Assembly (NCBI RefSeq): GCF_019430905.1
Contig: NZ_JAHYCA010000004.1
Coordinates: 372,001 to 436,000, forward strand
Direction: 5' to 3'
Source: Billgrantia antri
Lineage (GTDB): Bacteria > Pseudomonadota > Gammaproteobacteria > Pseudomonadales > Halomonadaceae
Length of the DNA stretch: 64,000 nucleotides
Below are positions 25,460-36,130 of this stretch, one piece after another. Both the position numbers and the translations under genes were made by a program. The first letter of the stretch is position 1. Each line of letters begins with the position of its first letter. The notes beneath the pieces were generated by a model. It worked only from the letters and a program-made list of their open reading frames with translations. It did no database searches and had not been told where the DNA came from.

Positions 25460-27732
25460 GTGCCACTCCCCTTGCGTTTCATCCCTTTGGCTCCGGTGCG
25501 CAGGCGCTGGACCTCGATCACGTTGGACAGCTGCTGAATGCGCGAGAAAAGCCTGCCCAGCGTCTCCAGCCCGTCGACTTCCACGGTGATGCGCATCCGC
25601 GCGATACCGTCGCTGGTGTCGGTCAGGGTATTCACCGAAAGCACGTTGACCTTTTCATTGCCAAGGATGCCCGTGACGTCACGCAGCAGCCCGGAGCGGT
25701 CCCAGGCCTGAATCTCGATGTCCACGGGGTATTGGGTGCGGGCACGCTGTCCCCACTCCACCTCGATGACCCGCTGCGGCTCGTCGATGCGCAGCTGCAG
25801 TATGTTGGGGCAATCCTGGCGATGCACGGTAACGCCTCGCCCTTGGGTGATGAATCCGACGATCGGCTCGCCGGGCACCGGATGACAGCAGTTGGCCATG
25901 CTGGTCTTGAGATTGCCGACGCCCAACACGGTGATGTCGCTGGTCGTGCCTTTTCCCTGGTCGCGCCTCGGCTTGGCCAGCAGGCGGTCGAGCTGCTCCT
26001 GGTCGTCGGTCTCGCCGAACAGCTGCTGGGCCTGATGCAGCACCTGGCCGATGCGCAGGTCGCCCGCTCCCAGCGCGGCATACATGTCCTCGGGGGACTG
26101 GTAGTTGACCTTGTGCGCCAGGGTGTCGAGGTCCATGTCCTCCACGTCGAGGCGGCGCATCTCGCGCTCGAACAGTGCTTTGCCCTCCTCCACGTTCTGC
26201 TCGCGGGCCTGATGCTTGAACCACGACTGAATCTTGGCCCGTGCCCGAGAGGTGCGAACGTAGCCGAGGCTGGGATTGAGCCAGTCGCGGCTGGGGCCCC
26301 CCTTGCTGGCAGTAAGAATCTCGACCTGCTGGCCGGTCTTGAGCTTATAGGTGAGCGGTACGATGCGACCGTCGATCTTGGCCCCACGACAGCGATGGCC
26401 GACCTCGGTGTGCACGCGATAGGCGAAGTCGATGGGCGTGGCGATTCGCGGCAGGTCGATGACGTGACCGTCGGGGGTGAACACATAGATGCGATCCGGC
26501 GCCACATCGCTGGAGAGCCCTTCGCGCAGATCGCTGAAATCGCCGACCTCGTCCTGCCACTCCAGCACTTGGCGCAGCCAGGCGATCTTCTCTTCGTAGC
26601 TGGAACTCTTGCCGCTGGTGTCGTGGCCTTTGTAGCGCCAGTGGGCGCAGACACCGAGTTCGGCTTCGTCGTGCATGGCGAAGGTGCGGATCTGGATCTC
26701 GAGCACCTTGTTCTCCGGCCCCAGCACAGCAGTGTGCAGCGACTGGTAGCCGTTCTTCTTGGGGTTGGCGATGTAGTCGTCGAACTCGTTGGGCACGTGA
26801 TGCCAGCGCGAATGGACCAACCCCAGCACGGTGTAGCAGTCGGTCACCTCCGGCACCAGAATGCGGACGGCGCGCACGTCGTTGACCTGGGCAAAGTCGA
26901 TGCGCTTGCGCTTCATCTTGCGCCAGATCGAGTAGATGTGCTTGGCGCGTCCGTTGACGTCGTAGCGAGTGATGCCCTGCGCTTCGAGCATCTCCTTGAG
27001 CACATCCACGACATCGTGGATGTAGCGATCGCGATCGAGACGCTTCTCGGCCAGCTGTCGGGCAATCGTCTTGTAGTCATCCTCGTGCAGGTAGCGAAAC
27101 GAGAGATCCTCGAGCTCCCACTTGACCTGACCGATACCCAGGCGATGGGCCAGCGGTGCGTAGATGTCGAAGACCTCACGCGCCACCTGCAGGCGCTTCT
27201 CGCGCGGTGCATCCTTGACCTGTCGCAGCGCGCAGGTACGCTCGGCGATCTTGATCAGTGCCACGCGCACGTCGTCGATCATGGTGACCAGCATCTTGCG
27301 CAGGTTGTCCTGCTGGTCGTGCTGTACCAACCCCTGACTGGGAACCTGGGCGTTGCTGATGGCCGCCATCTGCAGCACGCCCTCGATCAGATGCGCGACC
27401 TCCTTACCGAAACGCCGGGCCACGGCGTCGACCGAGATCAGGCCCTCACGCACGGCACGATAGAGGACCGCGGCTTCGAGTGCCGGCTGGTCGAGCTTGA
27501 GCAGGGCCAGGATATCGGCCATCTCCAAGCCCATGCGATAGGTCGTGTCGCGGGGCAGCCAGGCCTTGTGCGGGCGGTCGACTTCCTGGGAAAGCCGCTT
27601 GGCGAGTTCACACGCCTCGCGCAGTTCCGCGGGGTCGCGTAGCTTGACGTCTTCCTGGAGGCGCTCCAGCCAGTGGCCGATGTCGACGTCACCATCGTCC
27701 GTCAGTGGCTGATCGTCGCGAACTTTCACCAT
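25456..27732 (-). CDS. relA: GTP pyrophosphokinase RelA
   Basis: The 758-aa protein makes (p)ppGpp on starved ribosomes. The N-terminal hydrolase-like domain lacks the His-Asp pair of SpoT, the synthetase domain has EFDDYIANPKKNGYQSLH with the ExDD motif typical of monofunctional RelA, and EIQIRTFAMHDEAELG follows. TGS (near residues 415-475), zinc-finger/helical and ACT domains complete the C-terminus. I chose the ATG at 27732 (AAGGAG upstream, conserved MVKVR start). The rlmD stop lies 4 bp upstream, as in pseudomonads. Confidence 0.97.
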   Translation of the reverse strand: MVKVRDDQPLTDDGDVDIGHWLERLQEDVKLRDPAELREACELAKRLSQEVDRPHKAWLPRDTTYRMGLEMADILALLKLDQPALEAAVLYRAVREGLISVDAVARRFGKEVAHLIEGVLQMAAISNAQVPSQGLVQHDQQDNLRKMLVTMIDDVRVALIKIAERTCALRQVKDAPREKRLQVAREVFDIYAPLAHRLGIGQVKWELEDLSFRYLHEDDYKTIARQLAEKRLDRDRYIHDVVDVLKEMLEAQGITRYDVNGRAKHIYSIWRKMKRKRIDFAQVNDVRAVRILVPEVTDCYTVLGLVHSRWHHVPNEFDDYIANPKKNGYQSLHTAVLGPENKVLEIQIRTFAMHDEAELGVCAHWRYKGHDTSGKSSSYEEKIAWLRQVLEWQDEVGDFSDLREGLSSDVAPDRIYVFTPDGHVIDLPRIATPIDFAYRVHTEVGHRCRGAKIDGRIVPLTYKLKTGQQVEILTASKGGPSRDWLNPSLGYVRTSRARAKIQSWFKHQAREQNVEEGKALFEREMRRLDVEDMDLDTLAHKVNYQSPEDMYAALGAGDLRIGQVLHQAQQLFGETDDQEQLDRLLAKPRRDQGKGTTSDITVLGVGNLKTSMANCCHPVPGEPIVGFITQGRGVTVHRQDCPNILQLRIDEPQRVIEVEWGQRARTQYPVDIEIQAWDRSGLLRDVTGILGNEKVNVLSVNTLTDTSDGIARMRITVEVDGLETLGRLFSRIQQLSNVIEVQRLRTGAKGMKRKGSGT

Positions 27733-27736
27733 CGTT

Positions 27737-29149
27737 CTAGGCTCCTTGCGATGACGGCTGCGTTGCACCGTGCTCGAGCAACAACAGGGACTCCAGGTGC
27801 GAGGTATGCACGAACATGTCGGCCACCGACACCCGGAGGATGCGATAACCGCCATGCACGAGTCGTGCCGCATCGCGCGCCAGCGTGGCTGGGTCACAGG
27901 CAATGTAGACCAGCCGCGGCACGGGGCGTTCGATCAGCGCACGGCATACCGCATCGGCACCGTCCCGGGGCGGGTCCAGAACCACCGCCTCGGGCGAAAG
28001 GCGTGCAAGAAGTGCCGCCACGGCCGCCTGATCGTTGAGGTCGAGCTGCAAGGCTTCGATGTCGAGCCCGTTGCGGCCCGCATTGTGCTGTAGCCTGGCG
28101 ACCATGTCAGGGTTGCCCTCCGCCGCCGTGACCGTGGCACCTTCGACTGCCAGCGGCAAGCCGAAATTGCCGATCCCGGCGAACAGATCCAGTACGCGCC
28201 GACTGGCAACCGGCGCCAGCCAATGCCGCACCGTGGCCACCAACTCACGATTGACCTGCTCATTGACCTGCACGAAATCGCCCGGCGCGAAGCCAAGTTC
28301 GAGCTCACCCTCGCTCCCCGGCAAGCGATAGCCGAGTGCCGGCGTTTTCCCCAGCCATTCGAGGCTGGGTTCCTCGCGCCCCAGCAGGCATGCGAGAGCC
28401 ACGCCGTGCTCCTCGCCGAACGCACGCCAGCGTTGCAGGTCGGCGCCGTTGTCGCGCAACTGTCGCACCACCACCACCCGGGCCGAGTCGGCAGTGATCA
28501 ACTCCAGGTGACCCACCAGGCGTGGCGCCTCGAGTTCTGTCAGCAGTTTCCGCAGCGGCCCGATCAGTGCTGCCAGCTCGGGGACCAGCACCTCGCAACC
28601 CTGTATATCGACCAGACGGCTGGTGTGGCGAGCGCGAAAGCCGAGATGCACGTTGCCCTCGGCATCCACCTTGACACCCAGCCGGGCACGGCGACGGTAG
28701 CCGAGCGGCGCACCCGCCAGCAACCCTGGCGGCTCGGGCAGTTCGATGCCCTCTCGCCGAAGCAGCTCGACGAGTACTGCTCGCTTGTGCTCGCGCTGGG
28801 CCTCGACGACGAGATGCTGCAGGTCGCAGCCGCCGCACTGGCCATAGTAGACGCAGGGCGGCACGGTCCGTTCTGCCGCCGGCTCGAACAGCTCGCGGAC
28901 ATGGGCCTCGTCGTAGCGCTTGCGCGTGCGATGCACGGCCACGTCGACGCGCTCACCGGGCAGCGCCCCCTCGACGAACAGGGTCTTGCCGCTGGCGGCA
29001 TGTGCCACGCCCCGCCCGTCGTGGGCGAGCCGCTCGATGACTACCGACGATTCTACGGCCGGTGTCGCGGCAGCAGGAGCCTCGTTCGCGCGTCGCTGCA
29101 GCCCCGAGACACCGGTACGCTGCCGCGCCGGCCGTCGCTTACCAAGCAT
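27737..29149 (-). CDS. rlmD: 23S rRNA (uracil-1939-C5)-methyltransferase
   Basis: The 470-aa enzyme methylates U1939 of 23S rRNA with S-adenosylmethionine. An N-terminal TRAM domain (about residues 32-90) is followed by the [4Fe-4S] cysteines Cys99, Cys105, Cys108 and Cys185. The SAM-binding block reads DLFAGIGNFGLPLA, and the catalytic cysteine sits in YIACDPATLARD. It is somewhat longer than E. coli RlmD (433) because of an Arg/Ala-rich N-terminus. It lies between cysM (7 bp gap) and relA (4 bp gap) in one operon. Confidence 0.95.
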   Translation of the reverse strand: MLGKRRPARQRTGVSGLQRRANEAPAAATPAVESSVVIERLAHDGRGVAHAASGKTLFVEGALPGERVDVAVHRTRKRYDEAHVRELFEPAAERTVPPCVYYGQCGGCDLQHLVVEAQREHKRAVLVELLRREGIELPEPPGLLAGAPLGYRRRARLGVKVDAEGNVHLGFRARHTSRLVDIQGCEVLVPELAALIGPLRKLLTELEAPRLVGHLELITADSARVVVVRQLRDNGADLQRWRAFGEEHGVALACLLGREEPSLEWLGKTPALGYRLPGSEGELELGFAPGDFVQVNEQVNRELVATVRHWLAPVASRRVLDLFAGIGNFGLPLAVEGATVTAAEGNPDMVARLQHNAGRNGLDIEALQLDLNDQAAVAALLARLSPEAVVLDPPRDGADAVCRALIERPVPRLVYIACDPATLARDAARLVHGGYRILRVSVADMFVHTSHLESLLLLEHGATQPSSQGA

Positions 29150-29156
29150 TGCCACC

Positions 29157-30053
29157 TCAAGCCTCCGGAGCGAACAACCCAGTCGAGAGATAGCGATCGC
29201 CACGGTCGCAGACGATAAAGACGATCACCGCGTTCTCGACTGTCTCGGCAATGCGCAACGCACCTGCCAGGGCACCCCCGGACGAGACACCCGCCAGGAT
29301 GCCCTCCTCCCGTGCCAGACGACGCATGTGCTCCTCGGCTTCGTGCTGGCCGATGTCGAGCACTTGGTCGACCCGTGTGGCATCGAAGATGCTCGGCAGG
29401 TACTCCTTGGGCCAGCGCCGAATGCCGGCAATGCTGGCACCGTCCTCCGGCTGCAGGCCCACGATCTGAATAGCGGGGTTGCGTTCCTTGAGATATGCCG
29501 ACACGCCCATGATCGTTCCCGTGGTGCCCATGGAACTGACGAAGTGCGTGATCGTGCCTCCGGTCTGCTCCCACAGCTCCGGGCCGGTACCACGATAGTG
29601 CGCCAGCGGATTGTCGGGGTTGGCGAACTGATTGAGCGGCTTGCCCTCGCCGCGCGCAATCATGGCTTCGGCCAGGTCGCGCGCTTCTTCCATGCCCCCC
29701 TCCTTGCTGACCGTGATCAGCCTGGCGCCATAGGCCGCCATGGCCTGCTTGCGCTCGCTCGAGGCGCTCTCAGGCATGATCAGGATCATGCGGTATCCCT
29801 TGATCGTCGCGGCCATGGCCAGCGCGATCCCGGTATTGCCCGAAGTGGCTTCGATCAACGTATCGCCAGGCGAGATGTCATCCCGGGCCTCGGCCTGTTC
29901 CAGCATCGACAGCGCCGGACGATCCTTGACCGAGCCGGCGGGATTGTTGCCTTCGAGCTTGGCCAGCAGCGTGTTGTTGCGCCCTGCCGCAATGCGCTTG
30001 AGCCGAATCAATGGCGTATGCCCAACGATATCCTCGATGGTAGGGAACTGCAT
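29157..30053 (-). CDS. cysM: Cysteine synthase B
   Basis: The 298-aa PLP enzyme makes cysteine (or S-sulfocysteine) from O-acetylserine. The PLP lysine is Lys43 in NPAGSVKDR, the substrate loop is EATSGNTGIALA (about residues 69-80) and the phosphate-binding glycine loop reads SMGTTGT near 174-180. CysM-type features and length (E. coli CysM 303) separate it from CysK. The ATG has AAGGA 9 nt upstream. It is the first gene of the cysM-rlmD-relA-mazG-ppc run and is divergent from the hybrid kinase. Confidence 0.95.
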   Translation of the reverse strand: MQFPTIEDIVGHTPLIRLKRIAAGRNNTLLAKLEGNNPAGSVKDRPALSMLEQAEARDDISPGDTLIEATSGNTGIALAMAATIKGYRMILIMPESASSERKQAMAAYGARLITVSKEGGMEEARDLAEAMIARGEGKPLNQFANPDNPLAHYRGTGPELWEQTGGTITHFVSSMGTTGTIMGVSAYLKERNPAIQIVGLQPEDGASIAGIRRWPKEYLPSIFDATRVDQVLDIGQHEAEEHMRRLAREEGILAGVSSGGALAGALRIAETVENAVIVFIVCDRGDRYLSTGLFAPEA

Positions 30054-30169
30054 GTAAGCATCCTTAGGGTAAGGTCTTTTCGCTAGTATATCCGTGCCAT
30101 CAGGCGCTGGACAGGCATGCCTCGACAATGTGGCATACTGGGAAGAAAGGTCGTCACCAAGGAATAACA

Positions 30170-32887
30170 ATGTCGCTCGGAAATCGCCTGACACTCTGGA
30201 TATTGTGCCTCCCGTTGCTGGTGCTGCTGCTCGTGGCGGCTTTTGTTCTGCACCTGGATACCGAATGGCGCAAGTCGGCCCTCCGCGACCGAGTCATCAC
30301 CGTCGTCGAACAGCAAGCACCGGAAATGGCCCGTGCCGTCTTCGAGGCCGATCAGTCGCGACTGGAAGGTATGGCCATGCGCCTGCTGAACATCGATGAG
30401 GCGCGCGGCGTAGGCATCTATACCGACAGCAACATGGCCCAACTGGAGCTGGGCCGAAACCGCGCTCAGGTGGCGACTGCACCGCCAAGCGAGAGGCAAC
30501 TCGATACCAGCAGTGATCTTTGGCGCCTGATGGTGCCGCTCGACCCCGCCGAGCGGGAAGGCAGCCAAAGCGGTCGGGCCTGGCTCGAACTCGACATCGA
30601 CAGCCGCCCGCTCACCCTCGACTACTACCGACGCTTGGCCACTACCGGGCTGGGCCTGTTGATCCTCGGCCTGCTGCTGTTCGTGATCGCCTCGGCCCTT
30701 GGCCGCCGCGTCGACACCAGCCTCGATGATGCCGCCGAGGCACTGAGACGACTGCGCAGCGGTGACTTCGAGGCGCAGCTACCTGAGACCGGCGCCCCCG
30801 AACTGCGTCGCCTGGCCCGCCATGTTAATGCGCTAGGCGACGAACTGAAGCAGTCCCATGAGAACATCCAGCGCCAGATCGAGCAGACCACTACCGACCT
30901 TGAAGAGTCGATGGAGACCATCGAAATCAAGAACATCGAACTCGATCTGGCCCACCGCAGGGCACTCGAGGCCAACCGGATCAAGTCCGAGTTCCTGGCC
31001 AGCATGAGCCACGAAATCCGCACGCCGCTCAACGGCATCGTCGGCTTTTGCCGCCTGCTGGGGCGTTCGCGCCTGGAGCCACGTCAGCGCGAATGGCTCG
31101 ACCAGGTACAGATCGCCTGCGACAACCTGCTTGCCCTGGTCAACGACGTGCTCGATTTCTCGCGCATGGAAGCCGGCCGCCTCGAGCTGGAACGTGCCGA
31201 GCTGGACATGGTTTCGCTGGTCGACGAGGCGCTAGGCCAACAGGCCCCTCTGGCCCACCAGAAGGGATTGCATCTGCTGGGTCTGGTCTACGACGACGTA
31301 CCCTCTGTGCTGCGTGGCGATCCGCTACGCATTCGCCAGGTGCTGACCAACCTGATCCACAACGCACTCAAGTTCACCGAACAGGGCGAAGTCATCGTCC
31401 GGGTGATGCTCGAGGAGCAAAATGCCCAAGGGCGCGCACTGCTGCGTGTCAGCATCAGCGACACCGGAATCGGCCTCACGCCGCAGGAGCAGCACAGCCT
31501 GTTCCAAGCGTTTCGCCAGGCCGCCGCCAGCCATTCCCGCCATTACGGCGGCTCCGGCCTGGGCCTCGCCATCAGCCGCCAACTGGTCGAGCAGATGGGG
31601 GGACAGATCACGGTGGAAAGCGAACCGTCACGCGGCTCGACTTTCTCCTTTACACTGCCGCTGGACGTCATCGACCAGGCGGAGTTTACTCCCGACGCCA
31701 TTCTCGACAATGAGCGGGTCGCCCTCTACGAGCCCCACTCTCCGACACGCCACGCGCTGAGCCACCTGCTGACGCTCTGGGGAGGCCAGGTGGAGGAGCT
31801 TCGCCAGCCGGAACTGACGCCTCCCTACCCTTCGCTGCTGGTCGCGGCGCTGCCGCCCGACATGAATGAAACGCTGCTCGGCGAGTGGCGGACCAGGCTC
31901 CAGGCCAGCCCCTGTCCGGTCCTGCTGTTGATCAACGCACCGCCACTCGAAATGCCGGACCTGCATCTCCCCAGCGGCTGCGAGATCCTCAGCAAGCCGG
32001 CATCACGCCAGGCCTTGGCGGACGCCCTGCGTCGATGCAGCAAGGCGAAACGCTGCCCCGACACTGGCGAAGAGCGCCAGACACACGTGCTGATCGTCGA
32101 TGACAATGCCATCAATCGCCGCCTGCTGCGCGAGCTGTTGCAGCGTCCCGGCCTGGAACTGGTCGAAGCCAGCAGCGGCGAGGAGGCGCTGGCACTGGCT
32201 GAAGGAACGTCTTTCCAACTGGTCCTGATGGACATACGCATGCCGGGGCTGGACGGTATCGAAACCACCCAGGCGTTACGCCGCCTGGGTGGGCAATGGG
32301 CGTCATGCCCGGTCATCGCGGTGACCGCCCATGCCCATGATAGCGAACGCGACCGCCTCAAGGCCGCAGGCATGCAGGAAGTGTTGACCAAACCGGTGGA
32401 TTCCAACCGACTGGAAGCCGTCCTGCATCGTCATGTCGGCCTGACGGCGTTACCGCCCACACCGGCCCTGCCGGCTGCCCAGGAGTCCGAACCTGCCAGC
32501 GAGCTAGACGTGGTCGACATGCAGCTCGGCACGCGTCTCGCCAACGGCAACGAAAGCCTGGCACGCGAACTGCTCGAGGAACTCGTCGCGTCGCTGCCGA
32601 AAACCGAGGGGGAGTTGCAAGGCGCTCTCGCCACCGGCGACCCCGAGACGCTGTTGGATGTCGTGCATGCGCTCAACGGCGCCTGCCGCTATTGCGGTGC
32701 GCCCGAGCTCGCACTGGTGGCGGAGACCCTGGAGACCCGGCTGCGCTCACGCGGCATGGCTGATATCGAGCCGCTGATCGAGGATTTGTTCCAGGCAATC
32801 GAACGCCTGCGGGAGTGGCACGCCACGCATCAGGAGGCATCCAGCAAGGTTACCGCCAGCTCAACCTCATCGTACAAGGATAGATGA
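30170..32887 (+). CDS. gacS: Hybrid sensor histidine kinase BarA/GacS
   Basis: The 905-aa membrane kinase should phosphorylate a GacA/UvrY response regulator and so control CsrA-sequestering small RNAs. Two transmembrane helices (about 10-28 and 158-177) flank a periplasmic sensor of about 130 residues. A HAMP region, coiled coil, HisKA with His281 ([10 protein letters not shown]), HATPase, a degenerate receiver-like segment, a true receiver with Asp688 (LMDIRMPG) and an Hpt domain with His833 follow. AAGGA lies 7 nt before the ATG. The neighbour cysM-rlmD-relA-mazG matches the pseudomonad gacS locus. Confidence 0.95.
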   Translation: MSLGNRLTLWILCLPLLVLLLVAAFVLHLDTEWRKSALRDRVITVVEQQAPEMARAVFEADQSRLEGMAMRLLNIDEARGVGIYTDSNMAQLELGRNRAQVATAPPSERQLDTSSDLWRLMVPLDPAEREGSQSGRAWLELDIDSRPLTLDYYRRLATTGLGLLILGLLLFVIASALGRRVDTSLDDAAEALRRLRSGDFEAQLPETGAPELRRLARHVNALGDELKQSHENIQRQIEQTTTDLEESMETIEIKNIELDLAHRRALEANRIKSEFLASMSHEIRTPLNGIVGFCRLLGRSRLEPRQREWLDQVQIACDNLLALVNDVLDFSRMEAGRLELERAELDMVSLVDEALGQQAPLAHQKGLHLLGLVYDDVPSVLRGDPLRIRQVLTNLIHNALKFTEQGEVIVRVMLEEQNAQGRALLRVSISDTGIGLTPQEQHSLFQAFRQAAASHSRHYGGSGLGLAISRQLVEQMGGQITVESEPSRGSTFSFTLPLDVIDQAEFTPDAILDNERVALYEPHSPTRHALSHLLTLWGGQVEELRQPELTPPYPSLLVAALPPDMNETLLGEWRTRLQASPCPVLLLINAPPLEMPDLHLPSGCEILSKPASRQALADALRRCSKAKRCPDTGEERQTHVLIVDDNAINRRLLRELLQRPGLELVEASSGEEALALAEGTSFQLVLMDIRMPGLDGIETTQALRRLGGQWASCPVIAVTAHAHDSERDRLKAAGMQEVLTKPVDSNRLEAVLHRHVGLTALPPTPALPAAQESEPASELDVVDMQLGTRLANGNESLARELLEELVASLPKTEGELQGALATGDPETLLDVVHALNGACRYCGAPELALVAETLETRLRSRGMADIEPLIEDLFQAIERLREWHATHQEASSKVTASSTSSYKDR

Positions 32888-32938
32888 AGGATAGCGGCCG
32901 TAGCGCGCCATCCCAGGTCAAGACGATGATGCCAATGC

Positions 32939-33730
32939 TCAGTGGTCGTGTCCGGCGTGGTCGTGATCGTGCTCTTCCAGCGAGGCGATGAACCCCGCCT
33001 CCTGTCCGGCGATCATTAGCCGCTTCATCTCGGCCACGGCCTCCTTGAGCCCGACGAACAGTGCTCGAGCGATGATGGCGTGGCCGATATTGAGTTCATG
33101 CAACCCCGGTATGGCCGCAATCGCCTCGACGTTGTGATAGTTCAGGCCGTGCCCGGCATTGACCGTGAGGCCCAGCTCGAGCGCCATTTCCGTGGCGGCC
33201 GTCAGCCGCGCATGCTCCTCGCGCGCTGTCTGGCCGTTGCACTCGGCATAGGCTCCGGTGTGCAGCTCGATCACCGGCGCACCGGCGCGCTTGGCCGCCT
33301 CGATCTGGCTGGGTTCGGGATCGATGAACAGCGACACCTCGCAGCCTGCCGCTGCCAGACGCCGACAGGCCGCAGCAATGGCATCGAAACCGCCAGCCAC
33401 GTCGAGGCCGCCCTCGGTGGTCAATTCTTCGCGCTTCTCCGGCACCAGGCACACGTGCGCCGGGCGTATCTCCTCGGCCAGCGCCAGCATCTCTTCGGTG
33501 ACGGCCATCTCCAGGTTCATGCGCGTGTTGAGAACTTCGGCGAGAAGCCGCACATCGCGCTCCTGGATATGCCGCCGATCTTCGCGCAGATGTACGGTGA
33601 TGCCGTCGGCACCGGCTTCCTCGGCCAGCAGTGCGGCCTGGACCGGATCGGGATAGCGCGTGCCGCGCGCCTGACGCAGAGTGGCAATATGGTCGATGTT
33701 GACACCAAGCAGAATACGCGGGGGATGCAT
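32939..33730 (-). CDS. pdxJ: Pyridoxine 5'-phosphate synthase
   Basis: The 263-aa TIM-barrel enzyme condenses 1-deoxyxylulose 5-phosphate and 3-amino-2-oxopropyl phosphate into pyridoxine 5'-phosphate. Family blocks are [31 protein letters not shown] and [11 protein letters not shown]. The length is typical plus a short C-terminal tail, [12 protein letters not shown], which is rich in histidine and aspartate and unusual for PdxJ. It could bind metal, but this is not shown. The ATG at 33730 has GGAG 7-8 nt upstream. It is the last gene of the lepA-lepB-rnc-era-recO-pdxJ run. Confidence 0.97.
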   Translation of the reverse strand: MHPPRILLGVNIDHIATLRQARGTRYPDPVQAALLAEEAGADGITVHLREDRRHIQERDVRLLAEVLNTRMNLEMAVTEEMLALAEEIRPAHVCLVPEKREELTTEGGLDVAGGFDAIAAACRRLAAAGCEVSLFIDPEPSQIEAAKRAGAPVIELHTGAYAECNGQTAREEHARLTAATEMALELGLTVNAGHGLNYHNVEAIAAIPGLHELNIGHAIIARALFVGLKEAVAEMKRLMIAGQEAGFIASLEEHDHDHAGHDH

Positions 33731-33764
33731 GCTGGTCTCCAGCTTCAGATCAAGGACGGGAAGG

Positions 33765-34466
33765 TCAGTGTGATGGGGAACGGCGCCGCTCGGCAAGCTG
33801 GCGCATCAGCTCACGGGAGCGCAGCGGACGCGCACCGAGCAAGGGGGCAAGCGCTGCCCGGGCCACCACCTTGGCCGGACCGGCCAGCCCGGGTGACGCC
33901 CAGTCACCTCCCGCCATCAAACGCAGAGTACGACCGTCGAGGCCCGGCTCACCGGGAACGAAGGCACGCGTGACGGAATCGTAGCGGTAGCGTCCCTGGG
34001 GGTCGAGCTCGCTGCCATCAGGCGTGGTGTAGCGTGGTGCGGCGTCCAGCGCATCGAGCAAGGCGAATTCAAGACGGCGCAGCGCCACGGCCCGCCCCTC
34101 AGGGAGCGGCAACGCTTGCAGCAGGGCCGTATAAAAGGCGAACACCTCGCCAACGGGGAATTCCACCGGCAGCGTTCGCGTCAGCAATTCGTTGGCGTAG
34201 AGCCCACAGAGCAGGCCTTCGCCGACCAGCAACGCCGCAGCGCCACGACTCTCCATTAGCCGCAGGCGCTTGAGCTCCCCTTCACCCACCCAGGTGACGT
34301 GCAGCGGCGCGAAGGGCTGCAACCGCCCGCGCGAGCGCGACCCCGGACGCTGAACGCCCTGGGCCACCGCGCGCACGCGACCGTGATCGAAGCTGAGCAG
34401 TTCGACCAGGGCGCTGGTTTCGCGATAGGGGCGCTTATGAAGGAGAAAGGCCGGCTGCGGCTGCAT
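33765..34466 (-). CDS. recO: DNA repair protein RecO
   Basis: The 233-aa protein loads RecA onto SSB-coated single-stranded DNA in the RecFOR pathway. An N-terminal OB fold ([38 protein letters not shown], about residues 5-40) precedes a helical domain. The zinc-finger cysteines found in many RecO proteins are not obvious, as is usual in Gammaproteobacteria. I use the ATG at 34466; a TTG at 34505 would add 13 residues without family similarity. It lies between era and pdxJ on the same strand. Confidence 0.93.
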   Translation of the reverse strand: MQPQPAFLLHKRPYRETSALVELLSFDHGRVRAVAQGVQRPGSRSRGRLQPFAPLHVTWVGEGELKRLRLMESRGAAALLVGEGLLCGLYANELLTRTLPVEFPVGEVFAFYTALLQALPLPEGRAVALRRLEFALLDALDAAPRYTTPDGSELDPQGRYRYDSVTRAFVPGEPGLDGRTLRLMAGGDWASPGLAGPAKVVARAALAPLLGARPLRSRELMRQLAERRRSPSH

Positions 34467-34517
34467 GATTGGTCGCCTGAACGAAGTAAGGACAAGCGCA
34501 GACAAGTTCGGACAAGA

Positions 34518-35417
34518 TCAGTCCAGGTCGTACCCGAGACTCTTCAAGGCTCTCTCATCGTCCGACCAGCCGCGTTTCACCTTGACCCAGAGATTGAGCA
34601 TTACCTTCGCATCCAGGGCCCGCTCCATGTCGAGCCGTGCCTCGCGGCCAATGCTCTTGATCCGCTCGCCCTTGTCGCCGATGAGGATCTTCTTCTGTCC
34701 GGCACGCTCCACCAGGATCAGGGCACTGATGTGCACCACCCTGCCCTCGTCGCGAAACTCCTCGATCTCCACCGTGACCTGATAGGGCAGCTCGTCACCG
34801 AGCTGGCGCATGATCTTCTCGCGCACCAGTTCCGCCGCCAGGAAACGCTGACTGCGGTCGGTGATCTGGTCGTCGGGGAAGTGGTGGAGCCCCTCCGGCA
34901 GGTGCTTGGCCACTTCCTCTTCCAGCTCCGGTACGTTGGTGCCGTGCTTGGCGGAGATGGGAATGATGGCGGCGAATTCACGCCGCGCTCCGACCTCGGC
35001 AAGCCAAGGCAGCAGCGTGCTCTTGTCCTCGAGTCGGTCGACCTTGTTCACGGCCAGGATCACCGGCGCTTCGACGTGCTCGAGACGCGTGAGTACCACC
35101 TGGTCCTCTTCGGTCCAACGCGTGCGGTCGACGATGAACACCACACAGTCCACGTCGCGCAGGGCCTGGGTAGCTGCCTGGTTCATGAAGCGGTTGATCG
35201 CCTTGTTGCGGTCGCGCCCCAGGATGTGTATGCCCGGCGTATCGACGTAGATGAACTGCGCTTCACCTTCGGTCTTGATGCCCATGACCTGGTGACGCGT
35301 CGTCTGGGGGCGTCGCGAGGTGATCGAGACCTTCTGCCCGAGTATGCGGTTCATCAACGTCGATTTGCCGACGTTGGGGCGGCCAACGATGGCCACGAAG
35401 CCACAGGTCTCGCTCAT
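34518..35417 (-). CDS. era: GTPase Era
   Basis: The 299-aa GTPase binds 16S rRNA and the small subunit during ribosome maturation. G1 is GRPNVGKS at residues 12-19, G3 is DTPG, G4 is NKVD, and the KH RNA-binding domain is C-terminal ([14 protein letters not shown] near 235-248). E. coli Era has 301 residues. Its ATG overlaps the rnc stop by 4 bp, the conserved rnc-era coupling. Confidence 0.98.
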   Translation of the reverse strand: MSETCGFVAIVGRPNVGKSTLMNRILGQKVSITSRRPQTTRHQVMGIKTEGEAQFIYVDTPGIHILGRDRNKAINRFMNQAATQALRDVDCVVFIVDRTRWTEEDQVVLTRLEHVEAPVILAVNKVDRLEDKSTLLPWLAEVGARREFAAIIPISAKHGTNVPELEEEVAKHLPEGLHHFPDDQITDRSQRFLAAELVREKIMRQLGDELPYQVTVEIEEFRDEGRVVHISALILVERAGQKKILIGDKGERIKSIGREARLDMERALDAKVMLNLWVKVKRGWSDDERALKSLGYDLD

Positions 35418-36106
35418 GCTTTTTGTCCCCTGCGTTGCTCCAACTGGAGCAGTGCGAGTTCGGCGGCTTGCTGCTCGGCATGACGGCGACTCGAGCCGGT
35501 GCCCAGGGTGTGCGAGTCGAGGAGTTCGACATGGCACTCCACGGTGAAGGTCTGGTCGTGGGCCTCGCCCTCCACCGAGACCACCTCGTAGCGAGGCAGC
35601 GGCGACTGGCGCGACTGCAAAAACTCTTGCAGCCGGGTCTTGGGATCCTTCTGGGTATCCTGCAGGTCGATCGCCTCCAGGCGCTCGGCATACCAAGCCA
35701 GCACCCGGGCACGGGCCACATCCATGCCGGCATCGAGATAGATCGCCCCCAGCACGGCCTCGACCGCATCGGCCAGGATCGAATCGCGACGATGCCCGCC
35801 GCTTTTCATCTCGCCGGACCCCAGGCGCAGGCACTCGCCGAAAGCCATCTCGCGCGCCAGCTCAGCCAGAGTCTGGCCACGCACCAGACGTGCGCGGAGA
35901 CGGGAAAGCTGCCCTTCACGGGCCTGCGGGAAACGCTCGTACAAGGCCTCGGCGATGACGAAGTTGACGATGGAGTCACCCAGAAACTCCAATCGCTCGT
36001 TGTTCTGGCCTCCGAAGCTGCGGTGGGTCACGGCCAGCTCCAGCAGCGAGTCATCGCGAAAGCTGTAGCCGATGCGGCGGCTGAAGGCGGTAAGGGATCT
36101 ACTCAC
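35414..36106 (-). CDS. rnc: Ribonuclease III
   Basis: The 230-aa double-strand-specific RNase processes rRNA precursors and regulatory duplexes. The catalytic signature [10 protein letters not shown] is at residues 36-45, and a double-stranded RNA-binding domain fills about 155-225. The start is a GTG at 36106 with AGGA about 7 nt upstream. The stop overlaps era. Length agrees with E. coli RNase III (226). Confidence 0.98.
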   Translation of the reverse strand: MSRSLTAFSRRIGYSFRDDSLLELAVTHRSFGGQNNERLEFLGDSIVNFVIAEALYERFPQAREGQLSRLRARLVRGQTLAELAREMAFGECLRLGSGEMKSGGHRRDSILADAVEAVLGAIYLDAGMDVARARVLAWYAERLEAIDLQDTQKDPKTRLQEFLQSRQSPLPRYEVVSVEGEAHDQTFTVECHVELLDSHTLGTGSSRRHAEQQAAELALLQLEQRRGQKA

Positions 36107-36130
36107 GAAATTCCTGTTATTTCTGTTCCA

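Noticed and set aside
33984..33991. GCGGTAGC (ops-like) in recO; also 45056-45063 in dinG and GGCGGTAG at 461-468
   Set aside because: All lie inside coding regions, in the middle of genes, and two are antisense; they show how often the short core appears by chance.
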